A stretch of DNA of 64,000 nt, taken from NCBI GenBank assembly GCA_937873655.1, contig CALMYQ010000024.1, forward strand, positions 18,935-82,934, given 5' to 3'. Below the pieces are notes generated by a model, which was given only the letters and a program-made list of their open reading frames with translations, had not been told where the DNA came from and made no database searches. A program made the translations under genes and the position numbers. Below are positions 25,395 to 34,167 of the stretch, piece after piece (positions within the stretch are counted from its first letter, which is position 1; every line of letters starts with the position of its first letter). This DNA comes from an uncultured Lewinella sp. (lineage in GTDB: Bacteria > Bacteroidota > Bacteroidia > Chitinophagales > Saprospiraceae).

Positions 25395-27086
25395 ATGGGA
25401 CGAATTAAAGCGCCAAGGAAAAATTTTAAGCCTAAGCCTAGGCTTGGTGGACCTCAATCTAAATCGGAAACCGGTGATCCACAAGAGGAAATAATTTATT
25501 ATTATGCCGCTGATGTGGAAAAACTTTTGAATGACCCTGCTGTGGTAGAAATTAAAATAGTAGAAGGCAGTATTGAAGATTCACTTGACCCTTCCTCACT
25601 TTTAACTTCTGATGACGAAAAATTTCTGGTTGGAGTGACCAGGAAGGAGGGAAAAAAAGTAAAAGAGGAATGGGCAGCTGAGCTGGTCGTTGGTGTCCGG
25701 AACGGTAAAAAGAAAAGAATTAACAGACCGGGTGCGAGGATAAAAAAGCTGGACAATGATGATAATAAAAAAGATTTATTATTGAGTAGAACCGAAAGCC
25801 ATGAAAAAGATAAATTTGAACCTGTTTTGAAAAGAATCCAAGCCAATATCCTCTGGCATCATAAGAAGAAATTTGCGGTTTATTCCTTTTTAACTTTTGC
25901 CCAAAATAAAAGATCCGAGGCGACGCAATGGCTGTCAAACCTGAAATTGACGTCGGCTTATGACCAAATGAATAAGGAGAATAAGGTTGATACAATCAGA
26001 TGCGCTTATTTAACTTATAAAGGATATGAATATTTAAATATTCCTTCTCATCTGATTCCGGAAAGTGGTGTTTCTACTTTTAAGGCAGGGCCTGAAGAAC
26101 GCACGGTATATACTAATCGACGACAATTTAAGGACAAGCGTTATGATACCACAACGCACATGGTATTATTAGAGGCATTTGACGATGACTCAGTATCTTT
26201 TGAGGAAAAAATAAATGAATTTAAGATTGCTGTAAGTGGATTCGTTGATTTGTCCAAATCGTTTTTTGAAACAGCCTTTACAAATTTTAATGGATTAAAA
26301 ATTACGCAGGATTGGTTTGGTTTTCAGGAAGGAATTGGCAATCCTAAATTTTTTTCAAGCAAATTGGATAATTCTGAAAAACAATTTAATGGTCCAATCC
26401 CGGGAAACGCTCCTCTGAATATTGTGTTAACAGAAGATCCTAATGGCGTAGATGCCGGTTGCTATGGGAGCTTTTTAGTTTTTTTAAAACTCCAGCAGGA
26501 GGTTCAGAACTTTGAGGCCCTCAGTCAGGACCTTGGAGCAGCAATTGGAAAAAGTACGGAAGAAGCGGCAGAACTTCTGATAGGCCGGAAAAAAAATGGC
26601 GAACCGTTGGTTCCTTTAAAGATAACGGATCACAATATAAAACATGATAATTATTTTGATTATTCTAATGATGCGGAAGGAAAATCATGTCCGTTTCATG
26701 CCCACATCAGAAAGGCTAATCCTAGAAAAAATGGCTTTGAAGAATCAAATATTGTCAGAAGAAGCATGAGTTATATAGAGACGAATAAAAACGAACTCGA
26801 TCAAGCAATTGTGGTAGAGAGAAAAGGAATGTTCTTTATGGCTTTTATGCGAAATATTGAGCAACAGTTCGAGCGGTTGGTAAATTACCAGATGTACGAT
26901 TTTGATGAATCAGACCCTAATAATGCCCCCGACCCTTTGATTGTGGATGAGAATTATATTGACAGATCCTATTTTAATGCAAATGGGCAGAAGGAAAGCT
27001 TTAGTAAAGCCAGGAAATTGGTTACATACAGAGGCGGTATTTATCTTTTTGCCCCTTCATTGCCCTTTTTTAAAAATTTGGATTGA
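25395..27086 (+). CDS. DyP-type haem peroxidase with a variant GxxDG motif
   Basis: A 563-residue dye-decolourising-type peroxidase without a signal peptide. The core (about 140-500) shows CPFHAHIRKANPR (432-444) with the likely proximal haem His437, a distal Arg in VRRSMSY (454-460), and GMFFMAFMRNIEQQFE near 478-493. The catalytic GxxDG motif reads GFQEG (309-313), with Glu312 in place of the usual Asp. The first 130 residues are a Lys-rich extension not typical of the family, partly resembling the upstream 112-residue protein. It probably reduces peroxides or oxidises an aromatic partner in the cytoplasm unless exported by other means. It sits between the response regulator and sensor kinase genes. 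Confidence 0.8.
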   Translation: MGRIKAPRKNFKPKPRLGGPQSKSETGDPQEEIIYYYAADVEKLLNDPAVVEIKIVEGSIEDSLDPSSLLTSDDEKFLVGVTRKEGKKVKEEWAAELVVGVRNGKKKRINRPGARIKKLDNDDNKKDLLLSRTESHEKDKFEPVLKRIQANILWHHKKKFAVYSFLTFAQNKRSEATQWLSNLKLTSAYDQMNKENKVDTIRCAYLTYKGYEYLNIPSHLIPESGVSTFKAGPEERTVYTNRRQFKDKRYDTTTHMVLLEAFDDDSVSFEEKINEFKIAVSGFVDLSKSFFETAFTNFNGLKITQDWFGFQEGIGNPKFFSSKLDNSEKQFNGPIPGNAPLNIVLTEDPNGVDAGCYGSFLVFLKLQQEVQNFEALSQDLGAAIGKSTEEAAELLIGRKKNGEPLVPLKITDHNIKHDNYFDYSNDAEGKSCPFHAHIRKANPRKNGFEESNIVRRSMSYIETNKNELDQAIVVERKGMFFMAFMRNIEQQFERLVNYQMYDFDESDPNNAPDPLIVDENYIDRSYFNANGQKESFSKARKLVTYRGGIYLFAPSLPFFKNLD

Positions 27087-27109
27087 TTTATTTACTAATT
27101 CCACATAAA

Positions 27110-30100
27110 ATGACAGCTATTCTTTTAAATAAGAAAGATATAGCGCTTTTTTTGTTATGCTTATGTTTTTTATCAGGCTATTCACAAGGCAATAAAACAA
27201 TTTGGTTTCATTCACTTAAAAAAGAATTCGGACTTCCTTCCAATTCCATTTCCACTTATTTTCGGGACTCGCACGGTTTCATCTGGATGGGGACGTCAGG
27301 TGGACTTTGCCGGTTCGACGGCAGCTCGATCAAGTATTATTATGCTGAAAAGGAAAACCCCATGTCCATCGATAGCGATGTCATTTCCGGTTTCCTGTTT
27401 GAAGATGGCGATAATGATATTTGGTTTTCTTCCAATCAATCCATTTTGAGGTACAATCAATCTTCCGATGATTTTTCCAGGTTCTATGTCAAAGATGAGG
27501 ATGACCGTATTATTCAAAATAATTATCAGGCGCTGTTTTTGGAAAAAGATACTATTTTTTGGGTATTGGCCAGAGATAAAGAATTATTCAGGTATGATAT
27601 TTGTTCGGACCGAAATACTCCTTCGCTTGATTCCTTCTTGTTTGATGTTGATATATTCCCCGGCTATGATAAAGAGTCGCGTAGATTAAAATATCTTTTC
27701 GGAGTTGACGGGTCAAAAAGCCCGGGCCTTGAAATTATATCTATTGATGACAAGCATTCTGTGGCAGGGCACGAACTTTACTTTGATGGCCATGCATCCA
27801 ATTCTCCCATTCTAAACATTCACACTGTATTCTATGATAATGATACGGCTGTTTGGTTGGCTGCCAATTCGGGGTTATTCAGGTTTGACCTGGAACATAA
27901 TAAATTGGAACCCTTCCTCCTTGGGACGGAAACCCCTAAAAAAATAACTCCGTTCGGCGAGTCCCGCTTTATCCTGTCAGATTTTAATAACGGCTTGTTC
28001 TGGTTCAATAAGCGTAATGGGAAATTCACCAAATTATTTGCAGGGCTGGTTGACGACCCCGATACGGATTTAAATGTGCTGCTGAAGCAACCTTACTATG
28101 ACGGTTCCGGAACGTTATGGGTAGAGAATAATGATGCCGGATGCGTGTTTTCCGCTTTGAATAAGCCAAAATTTAAATCTTTGCCTAAAGCGAATTTATT
28201 CAACGGTTCAAAAAATTATGAGTTCCGGAATTTTGTTGTAGACCATTCCGGCAGAATATGGTGCGGTACCTTCGACGACGGTATTCTTGTGCTGGATATA
28301 TACGGTCGGGTAACGCGTTCATTTCACCCGGATCTTGCTGGGGATGATCACCTTATTGATAAAGAGATTTATAGTTTGCTGATTGATAAAAATGGAAATA
28401 TATGGATAGGTACTGCCAGGGGTTTAGCCGTTCTGCCCGCAGGGAGGTCGCGTTTTCAAGCGGTTTTTAATGAAAAAGGTGAAGCTGTTAAAAGTGTCTC
28501 TTTTTTATGCCAATTAAATAATGGCGACCTAATTGCAAGTTCGCTCAGGGATGGAATATTCAGGATCGAAAAAAATAGTGCAAAATTTCTAATGAAGCAA
28601 ATTTTGCCTCCGGAAAATGATTCGGATTTTTTTACTTATAGCTATGAAAACAGGCCGGGCGAGATTTATATTTTGAACGGATATTCGGAATTAATTGTAT
28701 TCAGATATGAGGATAGAAAGCTGTACCAGATTGGCAAATTTTTAACTCCCGGACTTGTTAACGGATTTTATGAAGATATAAATCACAAAACGCTTTGGAT
28801 CGCTTCTGAAGGAGGATTGGTCAAAATAGATAAAACGGATTTGAAAGCTGATCCTGTTGTTTTTACCGAAAGGAATGGCCTGAAAAGCAAGCATATCCGG
28901 AGTTTTCTTCCAGATAAAGAAGGCAACCTCTGGATGGGGACCTCAAGCGGTTTATCAAAATTCATAGTCAGCGAAGAACGGTTCATTAACTTCACCCTCG
29001 CCGACGGCATCCAATCCACCCAGTTCGACGCTCTGGCCGCCCTGAAATATTCCGACAACGCCCTCTGGTTCGGCGGCAACAACGGCATCACCATCGTAGA
29101 ACCCGACCAGGTCCACTTCCTCCAGGAACCGCCCATTATTCAGCTTACGGAGGTCCGGATCAACGACTTGCCCCCTGAAGGCCTCCAGGATGAAACCACC
29201 GGGGCGACCAACCTGACAGAGCTGAGAAATATCCATCGGACTTACGATGACAATACCCTTTCCTTTGGATTCGTCGCCATCGACTACGGCGACCCCGCTT
29301 CCACCCAGTTGAAATACAAAATGGAGGGCATTGACGAAGACTGGGTCCTGCTCGAAAAAGGAGCGCCTGGTTTTGCCCGATATCCCAAAATACCGGAAGG
29401 CAGCTATACCTTCCAGATCCTGGGCGCCAACAGCGACGGTGTCTGGGCAAAAGATCCCTATCAGCTCAAGATCACCATAGATCCGCCCTACTGGCGCACC
29501 TTGTGGTTCCGCTCCCTGGTCGGAACGGGTATCTTCATGGTGATTTCCCTGTTCTTCTTCCTCTGGATATGGCGGGTCAGGGAAAGAGAGCAGCTCAATA
29601 CCCGGGTGGCAGAGAACAAGCTGGCCGCCCTCCGCGCGCAGATGAACCCCCATTTCATCTTCAACAGCCTCAACTCCATAAACGGATTTATCCTCGGCAA
29701 AAAGACCACCGAAGCCAGCAATTACCTGGTCCGCTTTTCGAAATTGATGCGCATGATCCTCGATTTCAGCCGTCAACCCTTTGTGGCGCTGGAAGAAGAA
29801 ATGGAGTTGATCCGGCTTTATCTCGAAGTGGAAGGTATGCGCCTCAAAATCCCTTTTTCTTTTGACCTCCGCATCAGCGAAGAACTGGACCCTTTCGAGG
29901 TCCAGGTACCGACCATGGTCATCCAACCTTTTATTGAAAATGCGATTGTGCATGGGCTGTCTTCCAAAGAAGAAGGAGAAGGCCGGGTAGAGGTGGAGAT
30001 CCTGGAAGAAAATAACCTATGCCTGAAATGCATCATTCGCGACAATGGGATCGGCCGTCAGAAAGCAGCAGCGATCCAGGCTCAAAAAGGCCGAAAACAC

Positions 30101-30250
30101 CAATCGCACGCCATGGAGATCAACCGGGAACGGCTTGCACTGTTGAGCAAAGGCACCGGAATGACCTTTACTTTTTCAGTGGAAGACCTTACCGATAATC
30201 AGGGCGCTCCTGCCGGGACACAAATATCCATTCTCCTGCCTTACCATTGA
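27110..30250 (+). CDS. Beta-propeller LytS-type sensor histidine kinase
   Basis: A 1046-residue membrane sensor kinase. A signal peptide (ending near SGYSQG) is followed by repeated propeller blades (motifs such as GFIWMGTSGGLCRFDG, GNIWIGTARGLAVL, GNLWMGTSSGLSKF), a Y_Y_Y domain (about 700-790), one transmembrane helix (about 800-822) and a His_kinase domain with QMNPHFIFNSLNS (phospho-acceptor His848) and an ATPase part with PTMVIQPFIENAIVHG. ATG 27110 is used because an in-frame TTG at 27083 lies before the signal. The first about 620 codons are AT-rich and the rest GC-rich, switching near 28975. Its partner is probably the LytTR regulator at 24113; the ligand is unknown. Confidence 0.88.
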   Translation: MTAILLNKKDIALFLLCLCFLSGYSQGNKTIWFHSLKKEFGLPSNSISTYFRDSHGFIWMGTSGGLCRFDGSSIKYYYAEKENPMSIDSDVISGFLFEDGDNDIWFSSNQSILRYNQSSDDFSRFYVKDEDDRIIQNNYQALFLEKDTIFWVLARDKELFRYDICSDRNTPSLDSFLFDVDIFPGYDKESRRLKYLFGVDGSKSPGLEIISIDDKHSVAGHELYFDGHASNSPILNIHTVFYDNDTAVWLAANSGLFRFDLEHNKLEPFLLGTETPKKITPFGESRFILSDFNNGLFWFNKRNGKFTKLFAGLVDDPDTDLNVLLKQPYYDGSGTLWVENNDAGCVFSALNKPKFKSLPKANLFNGSKNYEFRNFVVDHSGRIWCGTFDDGILVLDIYGRVTRSFHPDLAGDDHLIDKEIYSLLIDKNGNIWIGTARGLAVLPAGRSRFQAVFNEKGEAVKSVSFLCQLNNGDLIASSLRDGIFRIEKNSAKFLMKQILPPENDSDFFTYSYENRPGEIYILNGYSELIVFRYEDRKLYQIGKFLTPGLVNGFYEDINHKTLWIASEGGLVKIDKTDLKADPVVFTERNGLKSKHIRSFLPDKEGNLWMGTSSGLSKFIVSEERFINFTLADGIQSTQFDALAALKYSDNALWFGGNNGITIVEPDQVHFLQEPPIIQLTEVRINDLPPEGLQDETTGATNLTELRNIHRTYDDNTLSFGFVAIDYGDPASTQLKYKMEGIDEDWVLLEKGAPGFARYPKIPEGSYTFQILGANSDGVWAKDPYQLKITIDPPYWRTLWFRSLVGTGIFMVISLFFFLWIWRVREREQLNTRVAENKLAALRAQMNPHFIFNSLNSINGFILGKKTTEASNYLVRFSKLMRMILDFSRQPFVALEEEMELIRLYLEVEGMRLKIPFSFDLRISEELDPFEVQVPTMVIQPFIENAIVHGLSSKEEGEGRVEVEILEENNLCLKCIIRDNGIGRQKAAAIQAQKGRKHQSHAMEINRERLALLSKGTGMTFTFSVEDLTDNQGAPAGTQISILLPYH

Positions 30251-30445
30251 CGCCGGTACCCCCGAATCGGTCATTCGTTCTTTTAGAAGCGGGCCTCCTA
30301 CATTCCGACTGGCTTCCCGGCGGTTTTACCATTATATTGAACATTGAATAAGGCTAAGCCTCTTCTTGAACTAAACCCCGGTGTTTCAAGAAAAAACGCA
30401 ATTGCTGCAGGGCCGAACCTTTTGTTACACCCTAATGCTAGGATT

Positions 30446-31030
30446 ATGAAACTTCTCCATGCCCTACTCATCTTGTGCTTTTTGCATTGTACGACGTCTC
30501 TCTGCAGCCAATATTACAAGCCGGCCCGCATCTTTAAAAAAGACCAGGCCGACGCCTGGGCAGGCATCGGCCTGCTCCCGACCTATACCAAAGACGCGTC
30601 AAGGATTACCGTACCCCCCGTGAGCGTTGGACTTGATTGGCTCGTTTCCGACCAGTTCAGCGCAGGCGCTTCAGGCGGGTACTCGCATTACCAGATCGAA
30701 AAACTCTGGCCCGGCGATACCGCGATTCGGCGTTATTCGACCCAAACCCTGCAAATGATGGCCAGGGCGGCCGCCCATTATACCCGCGCCGATAACCTCG
30801 ATATTTATGGAGGCATCCAGCTGGGCGGACAGTTTACCCTGATCAATTCGCTTGACGGATCGTTTGGCCGGATGGAGGACCTTCACGGGATCAAACCCAA
30901 AAAATTCCGGATCCAGTACGGCGCCTTGTTCGGCGTCCGTTTTGCCGTGAGCCGGAAATCTGTTGTCTGGGGCGAGTTCGGAACTGGGATCTCGTTTATC
31001 CAGGTCGGATACGGGGTTAAGGTATTTTGA
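30446..31030 (+). CDS. Small outer-membrane beta-barrel-like protein
   Basis: A 194-residue exported protein: the signal peptide MKLLHALLILCFLHC leads to alternating hydrophobic strands and ends in a C-terminal aromatic strand (VGYGVKVF), as in small Bacteroidota outer-membrane beta-barrels. ATG 30446 is chosen over 30344, since the upstream 34 residues precede the signal. No promoter match is seen in the 195-base gap upstream. Function unknown. Confidence 0.65.
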   Translation: MKLLHALLILCFLHCTTSLCSQYYKPARIFKKDQADAWAGIGLLPTYTKDASRITVPPVSVGLDWLVSDQFSAGASGGYSHYQIEKLWPGDTAIRRYSTQTLQMMARAAAHYTRADNLDIYGGIQLGGQFTLINSLDGSFGRMEDLHGIKPKKFRIQYGALFGVRFAVSRKSVVWGEFGTGISFIQVGYGVKVF

Positions 31031-31053
31031 AGCGTTCACCCCAAAAAACCAAA

Positions 31054-32334
31054 TTATTCCTTCACCGCCGCCAGTTCCTCACCCGGCACCGGCGGCCGGT
31101 ATATCTCCACCTCGGCGGGCTTGCTCTGCACATACCGGTTGATGACCCACATCATCCCGATGGTGATGGCCATGGTAAACACCACGACGATCCCCAGTAC
31201 GGGATAATGCTCCAGGTAGCCGGTCTGGTTCTGGAAAACGATCATCCCCGCCACGGCCGAGGCAATACCGCCGGAGATCTGCGCCAGCGATGAGTTGACG
31301 CCCATGAAAGCGCCGCGGTCGGCGGGCTCCGGTACGGCGGTCATCAAGGCCGACGAGGAGATCATCCGGGAGGTGATGCCGATGAACAGGACGGAGTTCA
31401 GCAGGATCAGGATCCACAGCGGCGTCACGTCCAGGTTGGTGTAAATGAGAACGAGGACTATCGAAAGGACGGAACCTGCCACAAAGATCTTGTACTTGCC
31501 GACCGTGTCGCTGAATTTGCCGATCAGCGGGCCGCCGATCATGGAGGTGATCCCGGTGATCAGGTAGATCAGCGGAAGCTGCTCAAATGTAACGCCCAGG
31601 TTGTTCACCGCAAACGCCGTACCGAACGGCATCAGCATGAACCCGCCGGTCGACAGTAAGGTCGTCGTGCCGAAGCCCTTAAGGTATTGTCTTTGTGATA
31701 AGGTCCGGAACAAATGACCGAACGGGTTTTGATCCTTCTTCTGCAAGGCCAGGTGGGCATTCACCGGCCGCATCTTAAAGATCACCGACAGGTATACGAT
31801 TATGCTCAGGCTGGCGATCAGGATGAACGGACTATGCCATCCCCAGTGGTTGGCCAGGTACAAACCCACAGGCAACCCCAATACCTGGCTCGTCGCAAAG
31901 GCCATCTGTACAAAGCCCATCACGCGCCCCCGGTATTGCATCCTGAACAGGTCGGTAATGATCGCAAAGGAAATGGACCCGATCACGCCCCCGAACAACC
32001 CCGTAATGATCCTCGCTCCTAACAGCAAATGGTAGTTCGGCGCCAGACCGCATAAAAAGGTCCCCACAATGAAGCCCGTGTAAAAGAACAACAGCAATTT
32101 CTTCCGGTCGAACCGGTCGGCAAAACCCGCCGCCAGCAAACCGGATATGCCGGCGCTGAAAGCATACGCCGATACCACCAACCCGAATTGTTTGGTATTG
32201 ATGTTCAACTCGCCGAGCAATTGGGCCCCCAACGGCGACAGGACCATAAAGTCCAGAATGATCGTGAACTGGAGAATGGCCAGGATCGCGATGATGAATA
32301 CCTCGTAAGAGGTGAATGCTTTTTCTTTTTCCAT
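31054..32334 (-). CDS. MFS transporter (drug/sugar efflux type)
   Basis: A 426-residue major facilitator protein with about 12 hydrophobic segments. The loop 2-3 signature GFADRFDRKKLL and the later counterpart GPLIGKFSDTVGKYK fit the DHA1-type or arabinose-efflux-like branch. ATG 32334 is used; the upstream TTG adds only three residues. A TetR regulator lies upstream on the same strand, separated by 254 bases filled with heptamer and palindromic repeats, an arrangement typical of an inducible exporter. Substrate unknown. Confidence 0.85.
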   Translation of the reverse strand: MEKEKAFTSYEVFIIAILAILQFTIILDFMVLSPLGAQLLGELNINTKQFGLVVSAYAFSAGISGLLAAGFADRFDRKKLLLFFYTGFIVGTFLCGLAPNYHLLLGARIITGLFGGVIGSISFAIITDLFRMQYRGRVMGFVQMAFATSQVLGLPVGLYLANHWGWHSPFILIASLSIIVYLSVIFKMRPVNAHLALQKKDQNPFGHLFRTLSQRQYLKGFGTTTLLSTGGFMLMPFGTAFAVNNLGVTFEQLPLIYLITGITSMIGGPLIGKFSDTVGKYKIFVAGSVLSIVLVLIYTNLDVTPLWILILLNSVLFIGITSRMISSSALMTAVPEPADRGAFMGVNSSLAQISGGIASAVAGMIVFQNQTGYLEHYPVLGIVVVFTMAITIGMMWVINRYVQSKPAEVEIYRPPVPGEELAAVKE

Positions 32335-32346
32335 ATAAGTCAATTA

Positions 32347-32459
32347 GTTGTAAGTCGTAAGTCGTAAGTCGTAAGTCGGGGTCCTGAGCGTAGTCGAAGG
32401 ATAAGTCGTAAGTCGTAAATCGGGGTCCTGAGCGTAGTCGAAGGATAAGTCGTAAGTGG
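32347..32459. repeat. GTAAGTC heptamer array interrupted by two identical inserts
   Basis: 7-bp GTAAGTC-type units are interrupted twice by the same 24-bp insert (32378-32401 and 32422-32445), which contains GGTCCTGAGCGTAGTCGAAG. The copies are 44 bases apart, and the heptamer phase resumes after each with ATAAGTC. The insert resembles the widespread CTGAGC/GTCGAAG REP-like sequences of many bacteria. It lies between the TetR stop and the MFS start. Confidence 0.85.
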
Positions 32460-32493
32460 GGTAGATTGGTCGAAGTCTTCGTCCGACTGCCTC

Positions 32494-32522
32494 CTCCTCC
32501 GCTGAAACTGCAGCGGGCGGAG
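32494..32522. repeat. Variant GC-rich palindromic element
   Basis: A 29-bp element bounded by CTCC and GGAG with an inner stem CCGCTG/CAGCGG. It aligns with the 29-bp cores at 33995 and 34135 but has a different inner stem that is still able to pair, as if the hairpin rather than the sequence were conserved. Confidence 0.6.
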
Positions 32523-32579
32523 ACTGCCGAACTGCCAACTGCCGAACTGCCAACTGCCAACTGCCGAACTGCAAGACTG
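32523..32579. repeat. CAACTGC-type 7/8-bp array
   Basis: A short run of ACTGCCA / ACTGCCGA units just after the TetR stop. It belongs to the same family as the ACTGACA arrays at 51260-51370 and 53991-54032. Confidence 0.75.
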
Positions 32580-32588
32580 CCCCCTATA

Positions 32589-33179
32589 TCAAGGCTTCAG
32601 CCCCCGCAACACCACCTCCAGCGTCCGGTCAATGGTCTCCTCGGTCATTTCAAAGGGCGAATCCGCCAGGCCTTGGCCCGACATATGGAATTTGACCAGC
32701 TGGTAAAGCGGCGCAAACGCGACCGACCAATAGACCTCCACCGGCAGGCATTGCAATTCGCCCCGGTCAATGGCGTTGTGGACAAACCGCTTCATGGCAT
32801 TCCGGAAGCGCATATCGGTCTTCGAATGGCACTTTTCGTTGAAGGGCGAATACCGGATCTGCTCCAGGAAGTGCATCTCAACCGGGTTTTCCAGACAATA
32901 CCTGGCGCGGTTGAGCCATTGCCGTTTAAGCCCCTCGTCGAAACGCATGTCCGGATCAAAATCAGCCAGGGTAGCGTCCGCCATTTTGGCGCTTAACTCC
33001 TGGCAAACCTGGATGATCAGGTCCTCTTTGTCCTTGAAATAAATATAAATGGTAGCGGGGGAGACGCCGGCGGCTTTGGCCAGCTTGTGCATGCTCAGGC
33101 CGTCAAATCCTTCCCGAACCACCATTTCCACCGCCTTTGAGCGGATGGCCTGCTCTTTGTTTTCGTCTCTGGTTCTCAT
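32589..33179 (-). CDS. TetR/AcrR-family repressor
   Basis: A 196-residue TetR-type regulator with the N-terminal helix-turn-helix at about 27-47 (LSMHKLAKAAGVSPATIYIYF) and a helical ligand-binding domain. A start at 33227 is possible in frame, but the promoter -7 box (33188-33195) and a 20-bp palindrome (33193-33212) would then be inside the gene, so ATG 33179 is preferred. It probably represses itself and perhaps the MFS transporter downstream on the same strand, responding to an exported compound. Confidence 0.88.
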   Translation of the reverse strand: MRTRDENKEQAIRSKAVEMVVREGFDGLSMHKLAKAAGVSPATIYIYFKDKEDLIIQVCQELSAKMADATLADFDPDMRFDEGLKRQWLNRARYCLENPVEMHFLEQIRYSPFNEKCHSKTDMRFRNAMKRFVHNAIDRGELQCLPVEVYWSVAFAPLYQLVKFHMSGQGLADSPFEMTEETIDRTLEVVLRGLKP

Positions 33180-33187
33180 GTCGGATG

Positions 33188-33195
33188 CAAAGATA
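33188..33195 (-). promoter_or_regulatory. -7 box TATCTTTG of the tetR gene
   Basis: Exact TAnnTTTG on the minus strand, ending 8 bases before ATG 33179, giving a very short leader. It overlaps the operator palindrome by three bases. Confidence 0.6.
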
Positions 33196-33212
33196 AATGA
33201 ACGTTCGTTTAT
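33193..33212. promoter_or_regulatory. TetR operator palindrome
   Basis: ATAAATGAACGTTCGTTTAT is a 20-bp palindrome with a single mismatched pair, centred on AACGTT. A related half-site (CGTTCATT) follows at 33221-33228. Position directly over the promoter suggests autorepression. Confidence 0.7.
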
Positions 33213-33272
33213 TTTAGACTCGTTCATTGATTTTTAACATAAATTTTACCCTGCAGGTCGATAAATGAGGCC

Positions 33273-33280
33273 TATTTTTG
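33273..33280 (+). promoter_or_regulatory. Candidate -7 box TATTTTTG
   Basis: TAnnTTTG match on the plus strand, divergent from tetR and 172 bases before ATG 33452. The long leader makes this tentative. Confidence 0.3.
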
Positions 33281-33451
33281 GTGGGTTGTCATCCGACGTA
33301 TCCTAGAATTAAAAAGTGCCGGGAAAAGTTCCTTGATTTGAAAATAAATGATCAATTCTCCGGGTTATTAACAAAAATCACCCCCCGCAATGACAAAACC
33401 AACCTTTTTTTCCTCCGGGTCGACGGAACTTGCACCCAAAATCCAGCAGTT

Positions 33452-33829
33452 ATGAGGATTTCAGATCATAAATCGTTGAAGGTCATCAAGGAGGAATTCC
33501 ACGAGGCGTTCCCGCACCTGAAGCTGGAATTCTATGCGGCGCCCCATGACAAAAATCAGGGGTCGCCGGCGCAGCAGCAGTTGCCCGATGACCAGACGGT
33601 AAGGGACGTGCGCACCGTGCACGAAGAAGGCGATTTTTATTTCAACGGGCAATTCACCGTGGCCAATTTCGAGCGGCAGTTCGGGGATAAATACGGACTT
33701 TACGCCCAGGTCTTCCGGAAATCCGGCAACCTCTGGCTCCAAACCTCCGCTACCGACAGCTGGACGCTCGCCGAACAGAACCGCAAAGGCGGCCATTCGG
33801 AGGAATTGTATTACGAACAAAACAATTAA
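33452..33829 (+). CDS. Conserved small protein of unknown function
   Basis: A 125-residue soluble protein beginning MRISDHKSLKVIKEEF, with a patterned alpha/beta sequence and a conserved-looking C-terminal stretch NLWLQTSATDSWTLAEQN. I have the impression of a family of short hypothetical proteins in Bacteroidota but cannot name it. The in-frame extension back to 33278 is rejected because its composition and sequence look non-coding and a candidate promoter lies inside it. A large repeat region follows. Confidence 0.6.
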   Translation: MRISDHKSLKVIKEEFHEAFPHLKLEFYAAPHDKNQGSPAQQQLPDDQTVRDVRTVHEEGDFYFNGQFTVANFERQFGDKYGLYAQVFRKSGNLWLQTSATDSWTLAEQNRKGGHSEELYYEQNN

Positions 33830-33994
33830 AATTAATTGAATCGAATAAATCGATTAATCCGAATGTTTCGATTAAGCTGACCAACTGACGGACGCCAATA
33901 ATCGAATCAATCGCACAATTGAACCGATTAAGTCGAATAATCCGAATGTTTCGATTAAGCTGACCAACTGACGGACGCAATAATCGAATCAATC

Positions 33995-34027
33995 GCCTCC
34001 TTCGCTGAAGCTTCGGCGGCCGGAGGA
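33995..34027. repeat. GC-rich palindromic element, copies 2 of 4
   Basis: CTCC...GGAG-bounded element with inner palindrome CGCTGAAGCTTCGGCG (one G-T wobble), sharply GC-rich inside AT-rich repeats. An identical copy is at 34135-34167. Confidence 0.8.
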
Positions 34028-34134
34028 ATCAATCGAAGAATCGAATCAATTGGACAATTGAACCGATTAAGTCGAATAATCCGAATGTTTCGATTAAGCT
34101 GACCAAACGACGGACGCCAATAATCGAATCAATC

Positions 34135-34167
34135 GCCTCCTTCGCTGAAGCTTCGGCGGCCGGAGGA
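34135..34167. repeat. GC-rich palindromic element, copies 3 of 4
   Basis: Identical to the element at 33995-34027, inserted at the same place within the next long repeat unit, so it was probably amplified together with the unit. Confidence 0.8.

Noticed and set aside
33278..33451. N-terminal extension of the small protein at 33452
   Set aside because: The extension contains a candidate promoter and low-quality sequence, while a clean start follows at 33452.
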